Shown here piece by piece: positions 40,686-49,289 of a stretch of DNA of 64,000 bases. The stretch spans positions 1 through 64,000 of the forward strand of contig BNUQ01000003.1 in the NCBI GenBank assembly GCA_025997475.1, written 5' to 3'. Both the position numbers and the translations under genes were made by a program. The notes under the pieces are model-generated. The model had not been told where the DNA came from, searched no databases, and saw only the letters and a program-made list of their open reading frames with translations. Every line of letters begins with the position of its first letter. Position 1 is the stretch's first letter. This DNA is from Planctomycetales bacterium. GTDB taxonomy: Bacteria; Planctomycetota; SZUA-567.

Positions 40686-41540
40686 ATGGAAACTCCCGAA
40701 TTCGTAACGCTTGACGGCGCACTGATGAACTACTTTGTGTTCGGGCTGGCGTTGGTGCGGATGTCCGGCTTGGTGATGGTGGCGCCGTTTTTTTCGCTAC
40801 AACTGGCGGCGTTGCGGTTTCGGGCGGGAATGGCGATTTTTTTTGCGCTGGCGATTTTTCCGACGGTGAAAGCGTCGTTCGCCGCGCTGGAATACACGCA
40901 TCTCGAATCCGCCGATATGGTCGTTTTGACCGTGCAGGAAATTTGCATCGGGCTGATGATTGGCTTCGTGGCGACGATTGTTTTCGCCGCGGCGAAACTC
41001 GCCGGCGATGTCGCCGGTCAACAAATCGGTTTTTCGATGGCGCAAATAATGGACCCGTCGTCCGGCACCGAAAATTCGCTCGTCGGTTATTTAATGTCGG
41101 AAGTCGGCACGCTGGTCTTTTTAATCCTGAATTTGCATTTGTATCTGATTTGGCTGTTGCGTTACAGTTACGATATCGTCGGCATCGGCGCGCTGAAAAA
41201 CTGGGCGTTTTTTGACGCCTGTTTCGCCGGCATCGAAATAGAATCGCAAGAAATGTTTGTGGTCGCGCTAAAATTGGCAATCCCGATTATCACGGTGATG
41301 TTAATGATGAGCGTGATGATTGGTTTTATTACCCGCACAATGCCGCAAATGAATCTAATGGTTCTGGATATGCCGCTCCGCGTGATTGTCGGTTTGATTT
41401 CAGTGATGTTGTTGATTCCGGTGTTTTGCGTTTTATACGGCGGCAGTTTCACGCCGCTAAACGCCGGCGACAACGACCGCGGTCTCATCCACGATATGTT
41501 GGACGTGCTATACAATATGGTCGGCGCGATGGGGGGATAG
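40686..41540 (+). CDS. fliR: Flagellar export gate protein FliR
   Basis: A protein of 284 aa with six to seven membrane helices. VFGLALVRMSGLVMVAPFF, MIGFVATIVFAAAKLAGDVAGQQIGFSMAQIMDP and FITRTMPQMNLMVLDMPLRVIVGL are diagnostic. One FliR sits in the gate beside FliP5Q4. ATG 40686 is preceded only by the heptad arm TTTTCAACT. Confidence 0.96.
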   Translation: METPEFVTLDGALMNYFVFGLALVRMSGLVMVAPFFSLQLAALRFRAGMAIFFALAIFPTVKASFAALEYTHLESADMVVLTVQEICIGLMIGFVATIVFAAAKLAGDVAGQQIGFSMAQIMDPSSGTENSLVGYLMSEVGTLVFLILNLHLYLIWLLRYSYDIVGIGALKNWAFFDACFAGIEIESQEMFVVALKLAIPIITVMLMMSVMIGFITRTMPQMNLMVLDMPLRVIVGLISVMLLIPVFCVLYGGSFTPLNAGDNDRGLIHDMLDVLYNMVGAMGG

Positions 41541-41543
41541 CGC

Positions 41544-41662
41544 GATTAACAATTAACAATTAACAATTAAGAATTAAGAAGCGTGGAATAACTACCTAAT
41601 GATTGCGCGAAGCAAATTTATCCATCAAGCGCCACAATTGTTAATTGTCAATTGTTAATTAA
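41544..41662. repeat. HAH element, TTAACAA arms
   Basis: GATTAACAATTAACAATTAAC and TTGTTAATTGTCAATTG flank GTGGAATAACTACC, GCGCGAAGC and TCAAGCGCCAC. It fills fliR-flhB. Confidence 0.9.
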
Positions 41663-41677
41663 TTCGAGGGTGGAACG

Positions 41678-42766
41678 ATGTCGGCGGAAAGCGAAGGGCG
41701 CACCGAGCAACCGACGGGGCAAAAACTGCAACGCGCCCGCCGCGAGGGACAAGTGGCGAAAAGCCAAGACCTCTCGGCGGCGACGTTGTCGCTTGTCGGC
41801 ACGCTGACGATTTGGCTGTTGGGCGGCTGGTGCGTCGAAAATTTTGCCGCGTGTTTGTATCGCTTTATTTTTGAGGAATTGTCGGCGGAGGCGTTGCCGC
41901 ACGACAAAGAAGTTATCCCGTATCTGCTGATGGCGTTGCAGTACACGTTTTTTATTTTAGTGCCGATTTTAGCGTTGATGGTTGTCGCGGCGTTGGCGAT
42001 TGATATTTATCAGGTCGGCTTAAAGGTTTCGTTCGACCCGTTGAAATTGAAGTTCAGCAAACTCAATCCGGTCAGCGGGATGAAGAATTTGTTTTCCAAG
42101 CAAAAAGTCGTGATGTTGGGGCAGAATTTATTGAAATTGGTTTTTGCCGCCGCCGTAACGTTGCCGGTGTTGTGGGCGGCGTATATGGAATCCGCGTCGC
42201 TCGCGTTTTTAGTGCCGAGCGCTTCGGCGAGTTACTGCGCGGACAGCGCCATCACCGTCGCGTTGCGCGTGTCTTGCGCGTTGTTGGTGCTCAGTTTGTT
42301 CGACTGGTGGTATCAGCGCTACAAATTCAACGAACAGATGAAGATGACGAAAGAAGAAGTCAAGGACGAGGCGCGCAGTCAGGAAGGCGACCCGCAAGTC
42401 AAGCAAAAGCGGCGGCAAAAACAAATGGAAATGGCGCGCAACCGGATGATGAAAGAAATTCCCGACGCCGACGTGGTGGTGCGTAACCCGACGCACTACG
42501 CGGTGGCGCTGAAATACTCGCCGGAAATGGCGGCGCCGGCGGTGGTGGCGAAAGGCAAAAACAAAATCGCCGAGAAAATTTTGGAATTGGCGAAAGAGGC
42601 GCGCGTGCCGATGTGGCAAGACCCGTGGCTGGCGCGCGAACTCTACAAACTCGAAATCGGCGAAGCGATTCCGCCGGAACTGTTCCAAGCGGTGGTCAAC
42701 ATTTTGTCGCACGTGATGAAAAAAGAAAAAATGGCGGAATTTATGAAAAACAAAAATGCGGCGTGA
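41678..42766 (+). CDS. flhB: Flagellar export switch protein FlhB
   Basis: A protein of 362 aa. RTEQPTGQKLQRARREGQVAKSQDLS is the conserved start; four membrane helices follow to about 215, then a cytoplasmic domain. The autocleavage site is Asn270-Pro271 in RNPTHYAVALKY. FlhB switches export from rod/hook to filament substrates. ATG 41678 has GAGGGTGG. Confidence 0.97.
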   Translation: MSAESEGRTEQPTGQKLQRARREGQVAKSQDLSAATLSLVGTLTIWLLGGWCVENFAACLYRFIFEELSAEALPHDKEVIPYLLMALQYTFFILVPILALMVVAALAIDIYQVGLKVSFDPLKLKFSKLNPVSGMKNLFSKQKVVMLGQNLLKLVFAAAVTLPVLWAAYMESASLAFLVPSASASYCADSAITVALRVSCALLVLSLFDWWYQRYKFNEQMKMTKEEVKDEARSQEGDPQVKQKRRQKQMEMARNRMMKEIPDADVVVRNPTHYAVALKYSPEMAAPAVVAKGKNKIAEKILELAKEARVPMWQDPWLARELYKLEIGEAIPPELFQAVVNILSHVMKKEKMAEFMKNKNAA

Positions 42767-42772
42767 GGCGGC

Positions 42773-42926
42773 GAAATTAACAATTAACCATTAAGAATTA
42801 ACAATTTCGACGTAGTTGTCAAATTGCGCGAAGCGATTTTTAATCATCAAACTCCACAATTGTTAATTGTTAATTTTTAATTGTTAATTGAATTGGTTAA
42901 TTTTTAATTGTGAATTGTGAATTGAA
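42773..42926. repeat. HAH element, TTAACAA arms, intact reference copy
   Basis: AATTAACAATTAACCATTAAG on the left; TTGTTAATTGTTAATTTTTAATTG and more on the right. The centre GCGCGAAGCGATTTTTAATCATC then AAACTCCAC is uninterrupted. It is the empty-site counterpart of the element at 45094. The last arm touches the flhA ATG. Confidence 0.92.
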
Positions 42927-42928
42927 TT

Positions 42929-45091
42929 ATGGCGGCAACGACAGCGGCGGTTTCTTCGCCGAAAGACAAATTATTAGCCCTGCTGGGGAAAGTCGCGAAC
43001 GCGCAACACGCGCTGATTCCGGTGTTTATCGTCTTCACCCTCGCCACCATCATTTATCCGCTCCCCGGCTGGATGATGGACTTTTTATTGGGGCTCAACA
43101 TCACGCTGTCGCTGATGCTCCTGCTCTCGTGCATCTACGTTACGCGCCCCACCGAAATGGGTTGTTTCCCGTCGATTTTGTTGATTCTGACGATGTTCCG
43201 CCTGTCGCTCAACATCTCGACGACGCGGTTGATTTTGACCCGCGCCCCGACGCTCGGCGACCACGCGGCGGGCGATATCGTCTATTCTTTCGGCGCGTTC
43301 GTCACCGGCGCGGGCGGCGAGCAATACGGGCTGATTGTCGGACTCGTCATCTTCACCATCATCGTCGTCATTCAAGTAATGGTCATCACCAAAGGCGCGA
43401 CGCGCATCGCCGAAGTCGCGGCGCGGTTCACTTTGGACGCGATGCCGGGGCGGCAAATGGCGATTGACGCCGACCTGCAAGCCGGCACCATCACCGACAA
43501 AGAAGCGCAAGCCCGCCGCGACGACATTCGCAAACTCGCCGACTTTTACGGCGCGATGGACGGCGCGGCAAAATTCGTGCAGGGCGACACGATGGCGGGC
43601 ATCGTCATCACGCTCGTCAATATCGGCGCGGGCTTCGTCATCGGCATCACGCTCGGCGGGATGGAACTCGCGGACGCCGCCCAGACGTTCACCAAACTGA
43701 CGATTGGCGACGGTTTGGTCGGGCAGTTGCCGGCGCTGATGATTAGCGTCGGCTCCGGTTTGTTAGTGTCGCGCGGCAACGAGGAGGGCAATTTCGGCGG
43801 CGAGATTTTCAAACAATACGTCAACAACCGCAAAGCTCTCGGCTTAGCGACGGTGATGGTGTCGCTCACCGGACTTTCCGGCGCGCTCGGCATCACGCCG
43901 TTTCCGGCGGTGCCGCTGATGTTAATCGCGGCGGTGTGCGGGGCGTGGTGGTGGCGGCTCGGCTTCGCCGGCGACCTCGACCGGCAACAAGCCGAGGCGG
44001 AGGCGGCGAAAGAAAAAGAAGCCGAAAAACCGAAGGAAGAAAAAGTCGAGGACTTCCTTAAAATCGACCCGATGGCGCTGACGATTGGCTACGGCTTGGT
44101 GTCGTTGGTTGACGCGAAACAAGCCGAAAACGGCGGCGGCAATCTCTTGCAACGGATTTCGATGATTCGGCAACAGATGGCGACGGAACTCGGCATCATC
44201 GTGCCGCCGATTCGGATTCGCGATAACGCGCATTTGAAGCATAATGAATACGCGATTGAAATTCAGGGCAACGAAGTCGCGCGCGGCTTGCTTGAGCCCG
44301 ACCGGCTACTGGCGGTGGACGCCGGACAGGTTACGCAACCGATTGACGGCATCGAAGGCACCGAGCCGGCGTTCGGGATGCCGGCGGTGTGGATTACCGA
44401 CAGCCAGCGCGAAAAAGCCGAACAGCGCGGCTACGCGGTGGTCGATGCCGACTCCGTCGTCGCGACGCATTTGACGGAAGTTATCCGCACCCGTTCGGCG
44501 GAATTGCTGAACAACGAAGAAGTCAACCGCTTGCTCGAAAACGTCAAAGAAAGTTTGCCGAATTTGGTCGCGGCGGTGATTCCGAATCCGGTAAGTCCGT
44601 TTGATTTGCAAAAGGTCTTGCAGAATTTGTTGCGCGAGCGGGTGTCGGTGCGCAATCTGCCGGCGATTTTGGAAGTGCTGGCGGAAGTCGCGCCGCGCGC
44701 CAAGGATTTTGAGATTTTGACGGCGCACTGCCGCAACAAATTGGCGCGGCAAATTTGCGCCGAATATCAGGAAAACGGCACGTTATACGTGGTAACGCTC
44801 GACCCGGCGTTGGAAGAGGCGATTGCGCGGCGCATCGAGCGGACGGATTCCGGTTCGTATTTGACGTTGCGCCCCGAAGACCAGCGCAAAATCTGCGACG
44901 GCATCGCCGAGCAGGTGCAAAAGCAAATGCAGGGCGGACACACGGCGTTGTTGCTCACCGGACCGCAAGTGCGGCTACAAGTGAAACGGCTGACGGAAAC
45001 GCCGCTACCGGCGCTGGCGGTGATTGCGTATAACGAAGTCCTGCCGGAAATCAAAGTCGAAAGCGTCGGGATGGTGAAGGTGGAACTGTGA
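42929..45091 (+). CDS. flhA: Flagellar export protein FlhA
   Basis: A protein of 720 aa. Eight membrane helices lie in the first ~330 residues. TRPTEMGCFPSILLILTMFRLSLNISTTRLIL and the FHIPEP-like region around RFTLDAMPGRQMAIDADL are conserved. The cytoplasmic domain (about 360-720) is the docking platform for export chaperones. ATG 42929 directly follows a GTGAATTGAATT arm with no ribosome site. A HAH element follows the stop. Confidence 0.97.
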   Translation: MAATTAAVSSPKDKLLALLGKVANAQHALIPVFIVFTLATIIYPLPGWMMDFLLGLNITLSLMLLLSCIYVTRPTEMGCFPSILLILTMFRLSLNISTTRLILTRAPTLGDHAAGDIVYSFGAFVTGAGGEQYGLIVGLVIFTIIVVIQVMVITKGATRIAEVAARFTLDAMPGRQMAIDADLQAGTITDKEAQARRDDIRKLADFYGAMDGAAKFVQGDTMAGIVITLVNIGAGFVIGITLGGMELADAAQTFTKLTIGDGLVGQLPALMISVGSGLLVSRGNEEGNFGGEIFKQYVNNRKALGLATVMVSLTGLSGALGITPFPAVPLMLIAAVCGAWWWRLGFAGDLDRQQAEAEAAKEKEAEKPKEEKVEDFLKIDPMALTIGYGLVSLVDAKQAENGGGNLLQRISMIRQQMATELGIIVPPIRIRDNAHLKHNEYAIEIQGNEVARGLLEPDRLLAVDAGQVTQPIDGIEGTEPAFGMPAVWITDSQREKAEQRGYAVVDADSVVATHLTEVIRTRSAELLNNEEVNRLLENVKESLPNLVAAVIPNPVSPFDLQKVLQNLLRERVSVRNLPAILEVLAEVAPRAKDFEILTAHCRNKLARQICAEYQENGTLYVVTLDPALEEAIARRIERTDSGSYLTLRPEDQRKICDGIAEQVQKQMQGGHTALLLTGPQVRLQVKRLTETPLPALAVIAYNEVLPEIKVESVGMVKVEL

Positions 45092-45093
45092 GG

Positions 45094-45362
45094 CAATTAA
45101 CAATTAACAATTAACAATTCACAATTGACAATTGAAGAATAATTATCAAATGGCGCGAAGCGATTTTTAATAGACCTGTTCGATAACCGAGAGCGAGCAG
45201 ATTTTCGGGCATAATTTTTCGTTCCGCAAGGAAAAATGACGAAGCAATACCGAGAGTATTGCGAGGAATTTTGACGCGGCGGAACGGAAAATTAGCCGAA
45301 AAGATGCCGCGAATTGGTTGTCGAACAGGTCTAATCATCAAACTCCACAATTGTTAATTGTT
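45094..45362. repeat. HAH element split by a 161-bp element
   Basis: Left part: TTAACAA arm and centre GGCGCGAAGCGATTTTTAAT. Right part: AATCATCAAACTCCAC and a short TTGTTAATTG arm. Compared with 42773-42926 the two parts join exactly at ...TTTTTAATCATC..., with AAT doubled at the 161-bp insertion. Confidence 0.92.
45172..45332. mobile_element. 161-bp foldback element, copy 4, inside a HAH element
   Basis: AGACCTGTTCGATAACCG to GTTGTCGAACAGGTCT, opposite in orientation to copies 1 and 3. AAT is duplicated at both junctions. The uninterrupted site at 42773-42926 shows what the target looked like, so this is direct evidence of movement. Confidence 0.92.
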
Positions 45363-45393
45363 CTCCTCAACCGTTTGAGCAGAAAGGGCAAAA

Positions 45394-45633
45394 ATGACGG
45401 CGACAATGACGGTGGCGGCAAATGAAATGGACGCCGCTTTTATGGCGAAGGCGCGCGACGCTTACCGCGACGGGCGCGTGGTGTTGGTGCCGGAGCCGGA
45501 CTATCAAAAGTTGATGAAAGCGTGGCGCAACGCCGAATATCTGATGAAATTAGACCGCGCGCGCGCGCAGATTGACGCCGGACAAGTCGTGGCGGTGTCG
45601 ATGGAAGAGTTGGAAAGGATGGCAAATGGCTGA
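45394..45633 (+). CDS. YefM-like antitoxin
   Basis: A protein of 79 aa. Residues 40-75 (KLMKAWRNAEYLMKLDRARAQIDAGQVVAVSMEELERMANG) match the C-terminal, toxin-binding helix of YefM/Phd-like antitoxins. The N-terminal DNA-binding part is short. ATG 45394 follows AAGGGCAAAA. It overlaps the toxin gene by 8 nt. Confidence 0.78.
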   Translation: MTATMTVAANEMDAAFMAKARDAYRDGRVVLVPEPDYQKLMKAWRNAEYLMKLDRARAQIDAGQVVAVSMEELERMANG

Positions 45634-45895
45634 TACTATTTTTGCGGCGGACGCCTTTGCCGAGTATGTCGAGTGGCAAACCAACGACAAAAAATTATGC
45701 CATAAAATTAACACGCTGCTTAAAGATATTCAGCGTAACGGCTATCTGTCCGGTCTCGGCAAGCCGGAAGCGCTTAAAGGCAGAAACGCCTACAGCCGCC
45801 GTATCGACGACTATCACCGTTTGGTTTACGAAGATGTCGGCAAAGGTAACGTGCGGATTTTGTCTTGTAAAGGTCATTACGAAAATTGGGATTAG
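45626..45895 (+). CDS. YoeB-like mRNA interferase toxin
   Basis: A RelE-superfamily RNase of 89 aa that cleaves mRNA at the ribosome. FAEYVEWQTNDKKLCHKINTLLKDIQRNGY, GKPEALKG, YSRRIDDYHRLVYE and CKGHYENWD are the YoeB motifs, including the terminal HYE/Y region. ATG 45626. The module lies between flhA and flhF and breaks the flagellar cluster. Confidence 0.92.
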   Translation: MADTIFAADAFAEYVEWQTNDKKLCHKINTLLKDIQRNGYLSGLGKPEALKGRNAYSRRIDDYHRLVYEDVGKGNVRILSCKGHYENWD

Positions 45896-45940
45896 ACCGT
45901 CATTTTTAACTTTTAATTCTTAATTTTTAACCGGTCGCCA

Positions 45941-47413
45941 ATGTCCTCCTTGTTTGCCAAAACTTACACCGGTCGCACGCCCGAAGAAGCGATTGCCAAG
46001 GCGAAGCAGGAATTGGGCGATGATATTTCCATTGGCGAGGTCAAACGCGAGAAAAAAAGCAAATGGACCTTAGGCGGCAACTCCGAGTCCCTATGCGTCG
46101 TCGATGTCTATTGCAACGAAGACGCCCCGCCGCCGCACCCGAAACCGAATAATTTACTCAACAAGGTCTATAACACGCCGCCCGCGCCCCGTTCCCCGCG
46201 CGACGGCAACATTAAATATCCTTTGGTCGATAGCGGCGTCAGCGTCGAACTAACGCGCGGCAGTCCCATCCCGCAAGGTCAAGACCTGCAAGGTCAAGCC
46301 CCGCAAGGTCGAGACCTGCAAGGTCGAGCCCCGCAATATCAAACCCCGCCGGGTCGAGACCCGCGCGAGCAAGACCTGCAAGGTCAAGACCCGTATGGAC
46401 AAGCCCCGCGCGTGGCGGAATGGGAGCGCGAACGCCGACAGTCGGTGCTCGACCATCGTCCGCCCGCGTATGTCGAGGAGATTTCGCCGCTGACGTTTGC
46501 GGCGCAACCGCGTCCGTCGCCGGTGCCGCCGAGCTATCAACCGGCGCTCGACAACGCGGCTTTGCTTGATTTGCTCCGCGGCGAAATCACCCGCATCACC
46601 AGTTCCATCGCTTGCGGCGGCGTGCCCCAAGTCGGCGAGCGATATTTGAATTTATATCAAGAACTCTTGGAAAAAGGCGTCGCGCCGGACTTGGCGAATA
46701 AATTGGCGACGGAGTTGCAATACGAAGTCGGCACTAATCAATATGTTACGGACGAGCATATTCGCGCCGCGTTGAAGCGCCGCTTGTTGGTGGAATTTCG
46801 CGTCGCGGCGGCGAGCGCCGGACAGCCGCAAGTCGTGGCGCTCATCGGTCCGAGCGGTAGCGGCAAAACGACGACGATTGTGAAGTTGGCGTTTCGCGCC
46901 GCGCAACAAAATAAAAGCGTCGCGCTGATTACCGAAGACATCAACCGCCCCGGCGCGCAGGAGCAATTGCGGTCGTTGATTTCGCTGTTCGGTTTGCCGT
47001 TGGCCGCCAAAAACACGCCGGAGCAAATCGCCGGCGAAATTCGCAATTTCGCGCACGAAGGACGCGATTTGATTTTGATTGACACCGGCGGACGCGCCAC
47101 GAAAGACGCGCGCGGTATGGCGGAACTCGCCGCCAATCTGCACGCCGCCGCGCCGCACGAAACACATTTGGTCATTCCGGCGACGATGGCGAAAGACGCG
47201 GCGCTGATTTACGCGCAAAAATATCGCGAATGCCGCTTCAACCGCTTGCTCGTCACCAAAACCGACGAGGCGGAAACGTTCGGCTTATTGTTGAATTTGG
47301 CGCGGGCGTTGCCGGAACCGTTTTCGTATTTGGCGGACGGGCAAGTGTGTAGCAAAGGGCTGACGCCCGCGACCGCCGACCAGCTGGCGCGCTTGGTGGT
47401 GAACGGGGAGTGA
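45941..47413 (+). CDS. flhF: Flagellar SRP-family GTPase FlhF
   Basis: A protein of 490 aa. N-terminal B domain (AKTYTGRTPEEAIAKAKQELGDD) to about 60; a Gln/Pro-rich linker with five-residue repeats (about 105-155); an N domain; and a G domain with Walker A near 303 (GPSGSGKTTT), DTGGRATKD and TKTDEAETFG. FlhF sets the position and number of flagella with FlhG, which is not seen in this window. ATG 45941 has a weak site. Confidence 0.95.
   Translation: MSSLFAKTYTGRTPEEAIAKAKQELGDDISIGEVKREKKSKWTLGGNSESLCVVDVYCNEDAPPPHPKPNNLLNKVYNTPPAPRSPRDGNIKYPLVDSGVSVELTRGSPIPQGQDLQGQAPQGRDLQGRAPQYQTPPGRDPREQDLQGQDPYGQAPRVAEWERERRQSVLDHRPPAYVEEISPLTFAAQPRPSPVPPSYQPALDNAALLDLLRGEITRITSSIACGGVPQVGERYLNLYQELLEKGVAPDLANKLATELQYEVGTNQYVTDEHIRAALKRRLLVEFRVAAASAGQPQVVALIGPSGSGKTTTIVKLAFRAAQQNKSVALITEDINRPGAQEQLRSLISLFGLPLAAKNTPEQIAGEIRNFAHEGRDLILIDTGGRATKDARGMAELAANLHAAAPHETHLVIPATMAKDAALIYAQKYRECRFNRLLVTKTDEAETFGLLLNLARALPEPFSYLADGQVCSKGLTPATADQLARLVVNGE
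46267..46400 (+). repeat. 15-bp tandem repeats coding QGQDL-type pentapeptides in flhF
   Basis: About nine units of CAAGGTCAAGACCTG/CAAGGTCRAGCCCCG type encode QGQDL, QGQAP, QGRDL, QGRAP, QYQTP, PGRDP, REQDL, QGQDP and YGQAP. The units alternate DL and AP, so a 30-bp double unit is the likely duplication step. Confidence 0.85.
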
Positions 47414-47417
47414 ACTC

Positions 47418-47499
47418 ACAAAGTTGAAAGTTGAAAGTTTAGAGTTGAAAGTTAAGCGATGAGGTTATTTCAACTTTTAACTTTCAACTTTTAACTTTT
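47418..47499. repeat. HAH element, AAGTTGA arms
   Basis: AAAGTTGAAAGTTGAAAGTTTAG and TCAACTTTTAACTTTCAAC, with AAGCGATGAGGTTATT between. It lies after flhF. Confidence 0.88.
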
Positions 47500-47518
47500 G
47501 CAAAAAAGGAGAACGGCA

Positions 47519-47767
47519 ATGGTTACCACCAACCGCGTGAAGCGGCGATGCGAAGGGTGCTTGTTTTGGGCGCGGACGGACGGCGCGGCGCACCGGTGCG
47601 CCAATCCGCAAGGACCGAACAACGACCAGCAGATGAGTTCGGAAAACAGTTGCGCGGGCTGGCAGTCGCGGACGGCGAGTTTGCGCGCGCGCGCCAAACG
47701 CCTCGCGGCGAAAATCAGCGAAAAACAAGAGGAAGGGAAAAGAGGAGAGGGAAAAGAGAGTAGATAA
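47519..47767 (+). CDS. Small four-cysteine protein in the flagellar cluster
   Basis: A protein of 82 aa. CEGCLFWARTDGAAHRCANPQGPNNDQQMSSENSCAGW holds CxxC and two more cysteines, a likely zinc-binding site. The C-terminal tail (KISEKQEEGKRGEGKESR) is encoded by a GGGAAAA-type repeat. A strong AAAGGAG precedes ATG 47519. It lies between flhF and fliA, so a regulatory or assembly role with them is possible. No family recognised. Confidence 0.7.
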   Translation: MVTTNRVKRRCEGCLFWARTDGAAHRCANPQGPNNDQQMSSENSCAGWQSRTASLRARAKRLAAKISEKQEEGKRGEGKESR

Positions 47768-47810
47768 AAGATGCGGAAACGGCGTTACTTTTCCCATTTA
47801 CCTCTTCCCG
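47727..47810. repeat. Hairpin with GGGAAAA/GAGGAGA heptad arms
   Basis: AGAGGAAGGGAAAAGAGGAG and following units pair with CTTTTCCCATTTACCTCTTCCC across TAAAAGATGCGGAAACGGCG. It is a different heptad class from the others and resembles the one inside recC at 51943. Confidence 0.72.
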
Positions 47811-47818
47811 ACAAAAAA

Positions 47819-48157
47819 ATGTTTCGCAAATTGTCCGCATTTTTTACGATGTTAGCGTTCATCTTGTTTTCCGGCACGTGGGTCGTGCGGCGGCTGTTAG
47901 GCATCAACTCGATGGACGTTACGACGATGTTCACGCAGAGTATCGCGATTATCGTCTCGTATTTTATTATCGGCGTGTTTCTTTCGCGGCTCGGCGTGGC
48001 GTTGGTCGATGAGTATTTGGTGCGCCGCCGCCAAATGGAAGCCGAACGCCGCGAATGCGCCCGCGGTCTATATTTAGCCGCGCTGGCGGGACCGGCGGCT
48101 GACGACGGAGCGCCGCCCGCCGCCGAGGAAAACGCCGACAAAGCCGCCGCCAAATAA
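47819..48157 (+). CDS. Small membrane protein between flhF and fliA
   Basis: A protein of 112 aa. Two hydrophobic helices (LSAFFTMLAFILFSGTWVV and FTQSIAIIVSYFIIGVFLSRLG) are followed by a charged, Ala-rich cytoplasmic tail. I start at ATG 47819; the open frame to 47771 is repeat-derived. No family recognised. Small membrane proteins beside fliA in other bacteria can be flagellar accessory factors, but nothing specific is shown here. Confidence 0.62.
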   Translation: MFRKLSAFFTMLAFILFSGTWVVRRLLGINSMDVTTMFTQSIAIIVSYFIIGVFLSRLGVALVDEYLVRRRQMEAERRECARGLYLAALAGPAADDGAPPAAEENADKAAAK

Positions 48158-48176
48158 ATAATGGACAGCGAAAGGA

Positions 48177-48219
48177 CAATTAACAATTAACAATTAAGAA
48201 TTAACAATTAAGAATTGCT
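48177..48219. repeat. Single TTAACAA/TTAAGAA arm
   Basis: Five to six left-type heptads with no right arm, between the membrane protein and fliA. Confidence 0.8.
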
Positions 48220-48292
48220 CATAAAAATGATGACCCGATAAATTCACTTTCTCAATTAAACGACTACAACCCAAAGCCCGAAGGAGATAGCA

Positions 48293-49102
48293 ATGGACGA
48301 AATTGATGAACTTTACGAAAGTTTGCCGCCGTCGGAGGAATGGACGGACGACGAAGAGGGCGCCATTTGGGAAGAGTTTATCGCGACGCGCAGTCGCGAT
48401 TTGCGCGACCGCTTGGTGAAACAATACACCGTGCTGGTCTATCAGACGGCGCAACGCATCGCCAGCAAATTGCCGAATTTCGTCAGCATCGACGACTTAA
48501 TCGGCTGGGGCAATCTCGGTTTGCTCGACGCGATTAACCGCTACGAAACCAATCGCAACACCAAATTTTCGACGTATTGTAGCACCCGCATTTCGGGACA
48601 CATCATCGACGAGTTGCGCCGACTCGACTGGACGCCGCGCTTGGTGCGCACCCGCGCCGCGCAGTTGGAACGGGCGCGCGACGAGTTGCGGAGCATTTTG
48701 GGACGCGAGCCTGACGACGACGAAATAATGAAAGAATTGGGCGTCAAACCGCACGAATATCTGGCGATGGTGAAAGAGACGCAACCGCGCTCGGTGGTCT
48801 CGCTCAACCGCAAACACGACGAGGACGACACCAACGAAATCGGCAAAATCGAATTATTGCCCGACCGCAACGCGGTTGACCCGGTGTTGGAATTGCAACG
48901 GCGGGAAATCAAAGAAGTGGTTCTGCGCGGGTTGAACTCCGACCAGAAAAAAGTGTTGACGATGTATTACTACGACGAATTGAATATGAAGGAAATCGGC
49001 GATTTGTTAGGGCTGTCCGAAAGCCGCGTGTGCCAAATCCATAAACAGGTGATGGACTTGTTGCGAAGCACCAAAAAAGAACGCGACCTCACGCCGGCGT
49101 AA
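48293..49102 (+). CDS. fliA: Sigma factor FliA/WhiG (sigma-28)
   Basis: A protein of 269 aa. Region 2 (VKQYTVLVYQTAQRIASKLPNFVSIDDLIGWGNLGLLDAINRYE...FSTYCSTRISGHIIDELRRLDW) and region 3 (PRLVRTRAAQLERARDEL) are typical of the FliA/WhiG class, and region 4 has LTMYYYDELNMKEIGDLLGLSESRVCQIHKQ. It should direct late flagellar genes, which are not in this window. ATG 48293 has GAAGGAG. The N-terminus is unusually acidic. Confidence 0.95.
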   Translation: MDEIDELYESLPPSEEWTDDEEGAIWEEFIATRSRDLRDRLVKQYTVLVYQTAQRIASKLPNFVSIDDLIGWGNLGLLDAINRYETNRNTKFSTYCSTRISGHIIDELRRLDWTPRLVRTRAAQLERARDELRSILGREPDDDEIMKELGVKPHEYLAMVKETQPRSVVSLNRKHDEDDTNEIGKIELLPDRNAVDPVLELQRREIKEVVLRGLNSDQKKVLTMYYYDELNMKEIGDLLGLSESRVCQIHKQVMDLLRSTKKERDLTPA

Positions 49103-49122
49103 AGAGCAATTACGAATTAAGG

Positions 49123-49265
49123 ATTGGCAGACCGATCCCACTTTGGATTTTTCTGCACTGGCGTTGGCGCTCGCCAGTTTGAAAGTTGACGTGGTTGATT
49201 TCAACGGCCGTTCCGAGCAATTTCGCGCGGCGATACGCGGCGATTGCCGGCGGCTCGGCTGGTAA
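49123..49265 (+). pseudogene. C-terminal remnant of an MNT-type nucleotidyltransferase
   Basis: A frame without a start codon encodes DWQTDPTLDFSALALALASL, KVDVVDFNGRSEQFRAAIR and GDCRRLGW. This resembles the C-terminal LxxALxxLLGxxVDLVDL...LRxxILRxG part of MntA-type antitoxin nucleotidyltransferases. The catalytic GSxxRGxxxxxSDxD part is absent. Confidence 0.4.
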
Positions 49266-49289
49266 ATTCTATAAAAAGAGAGCGGCACT

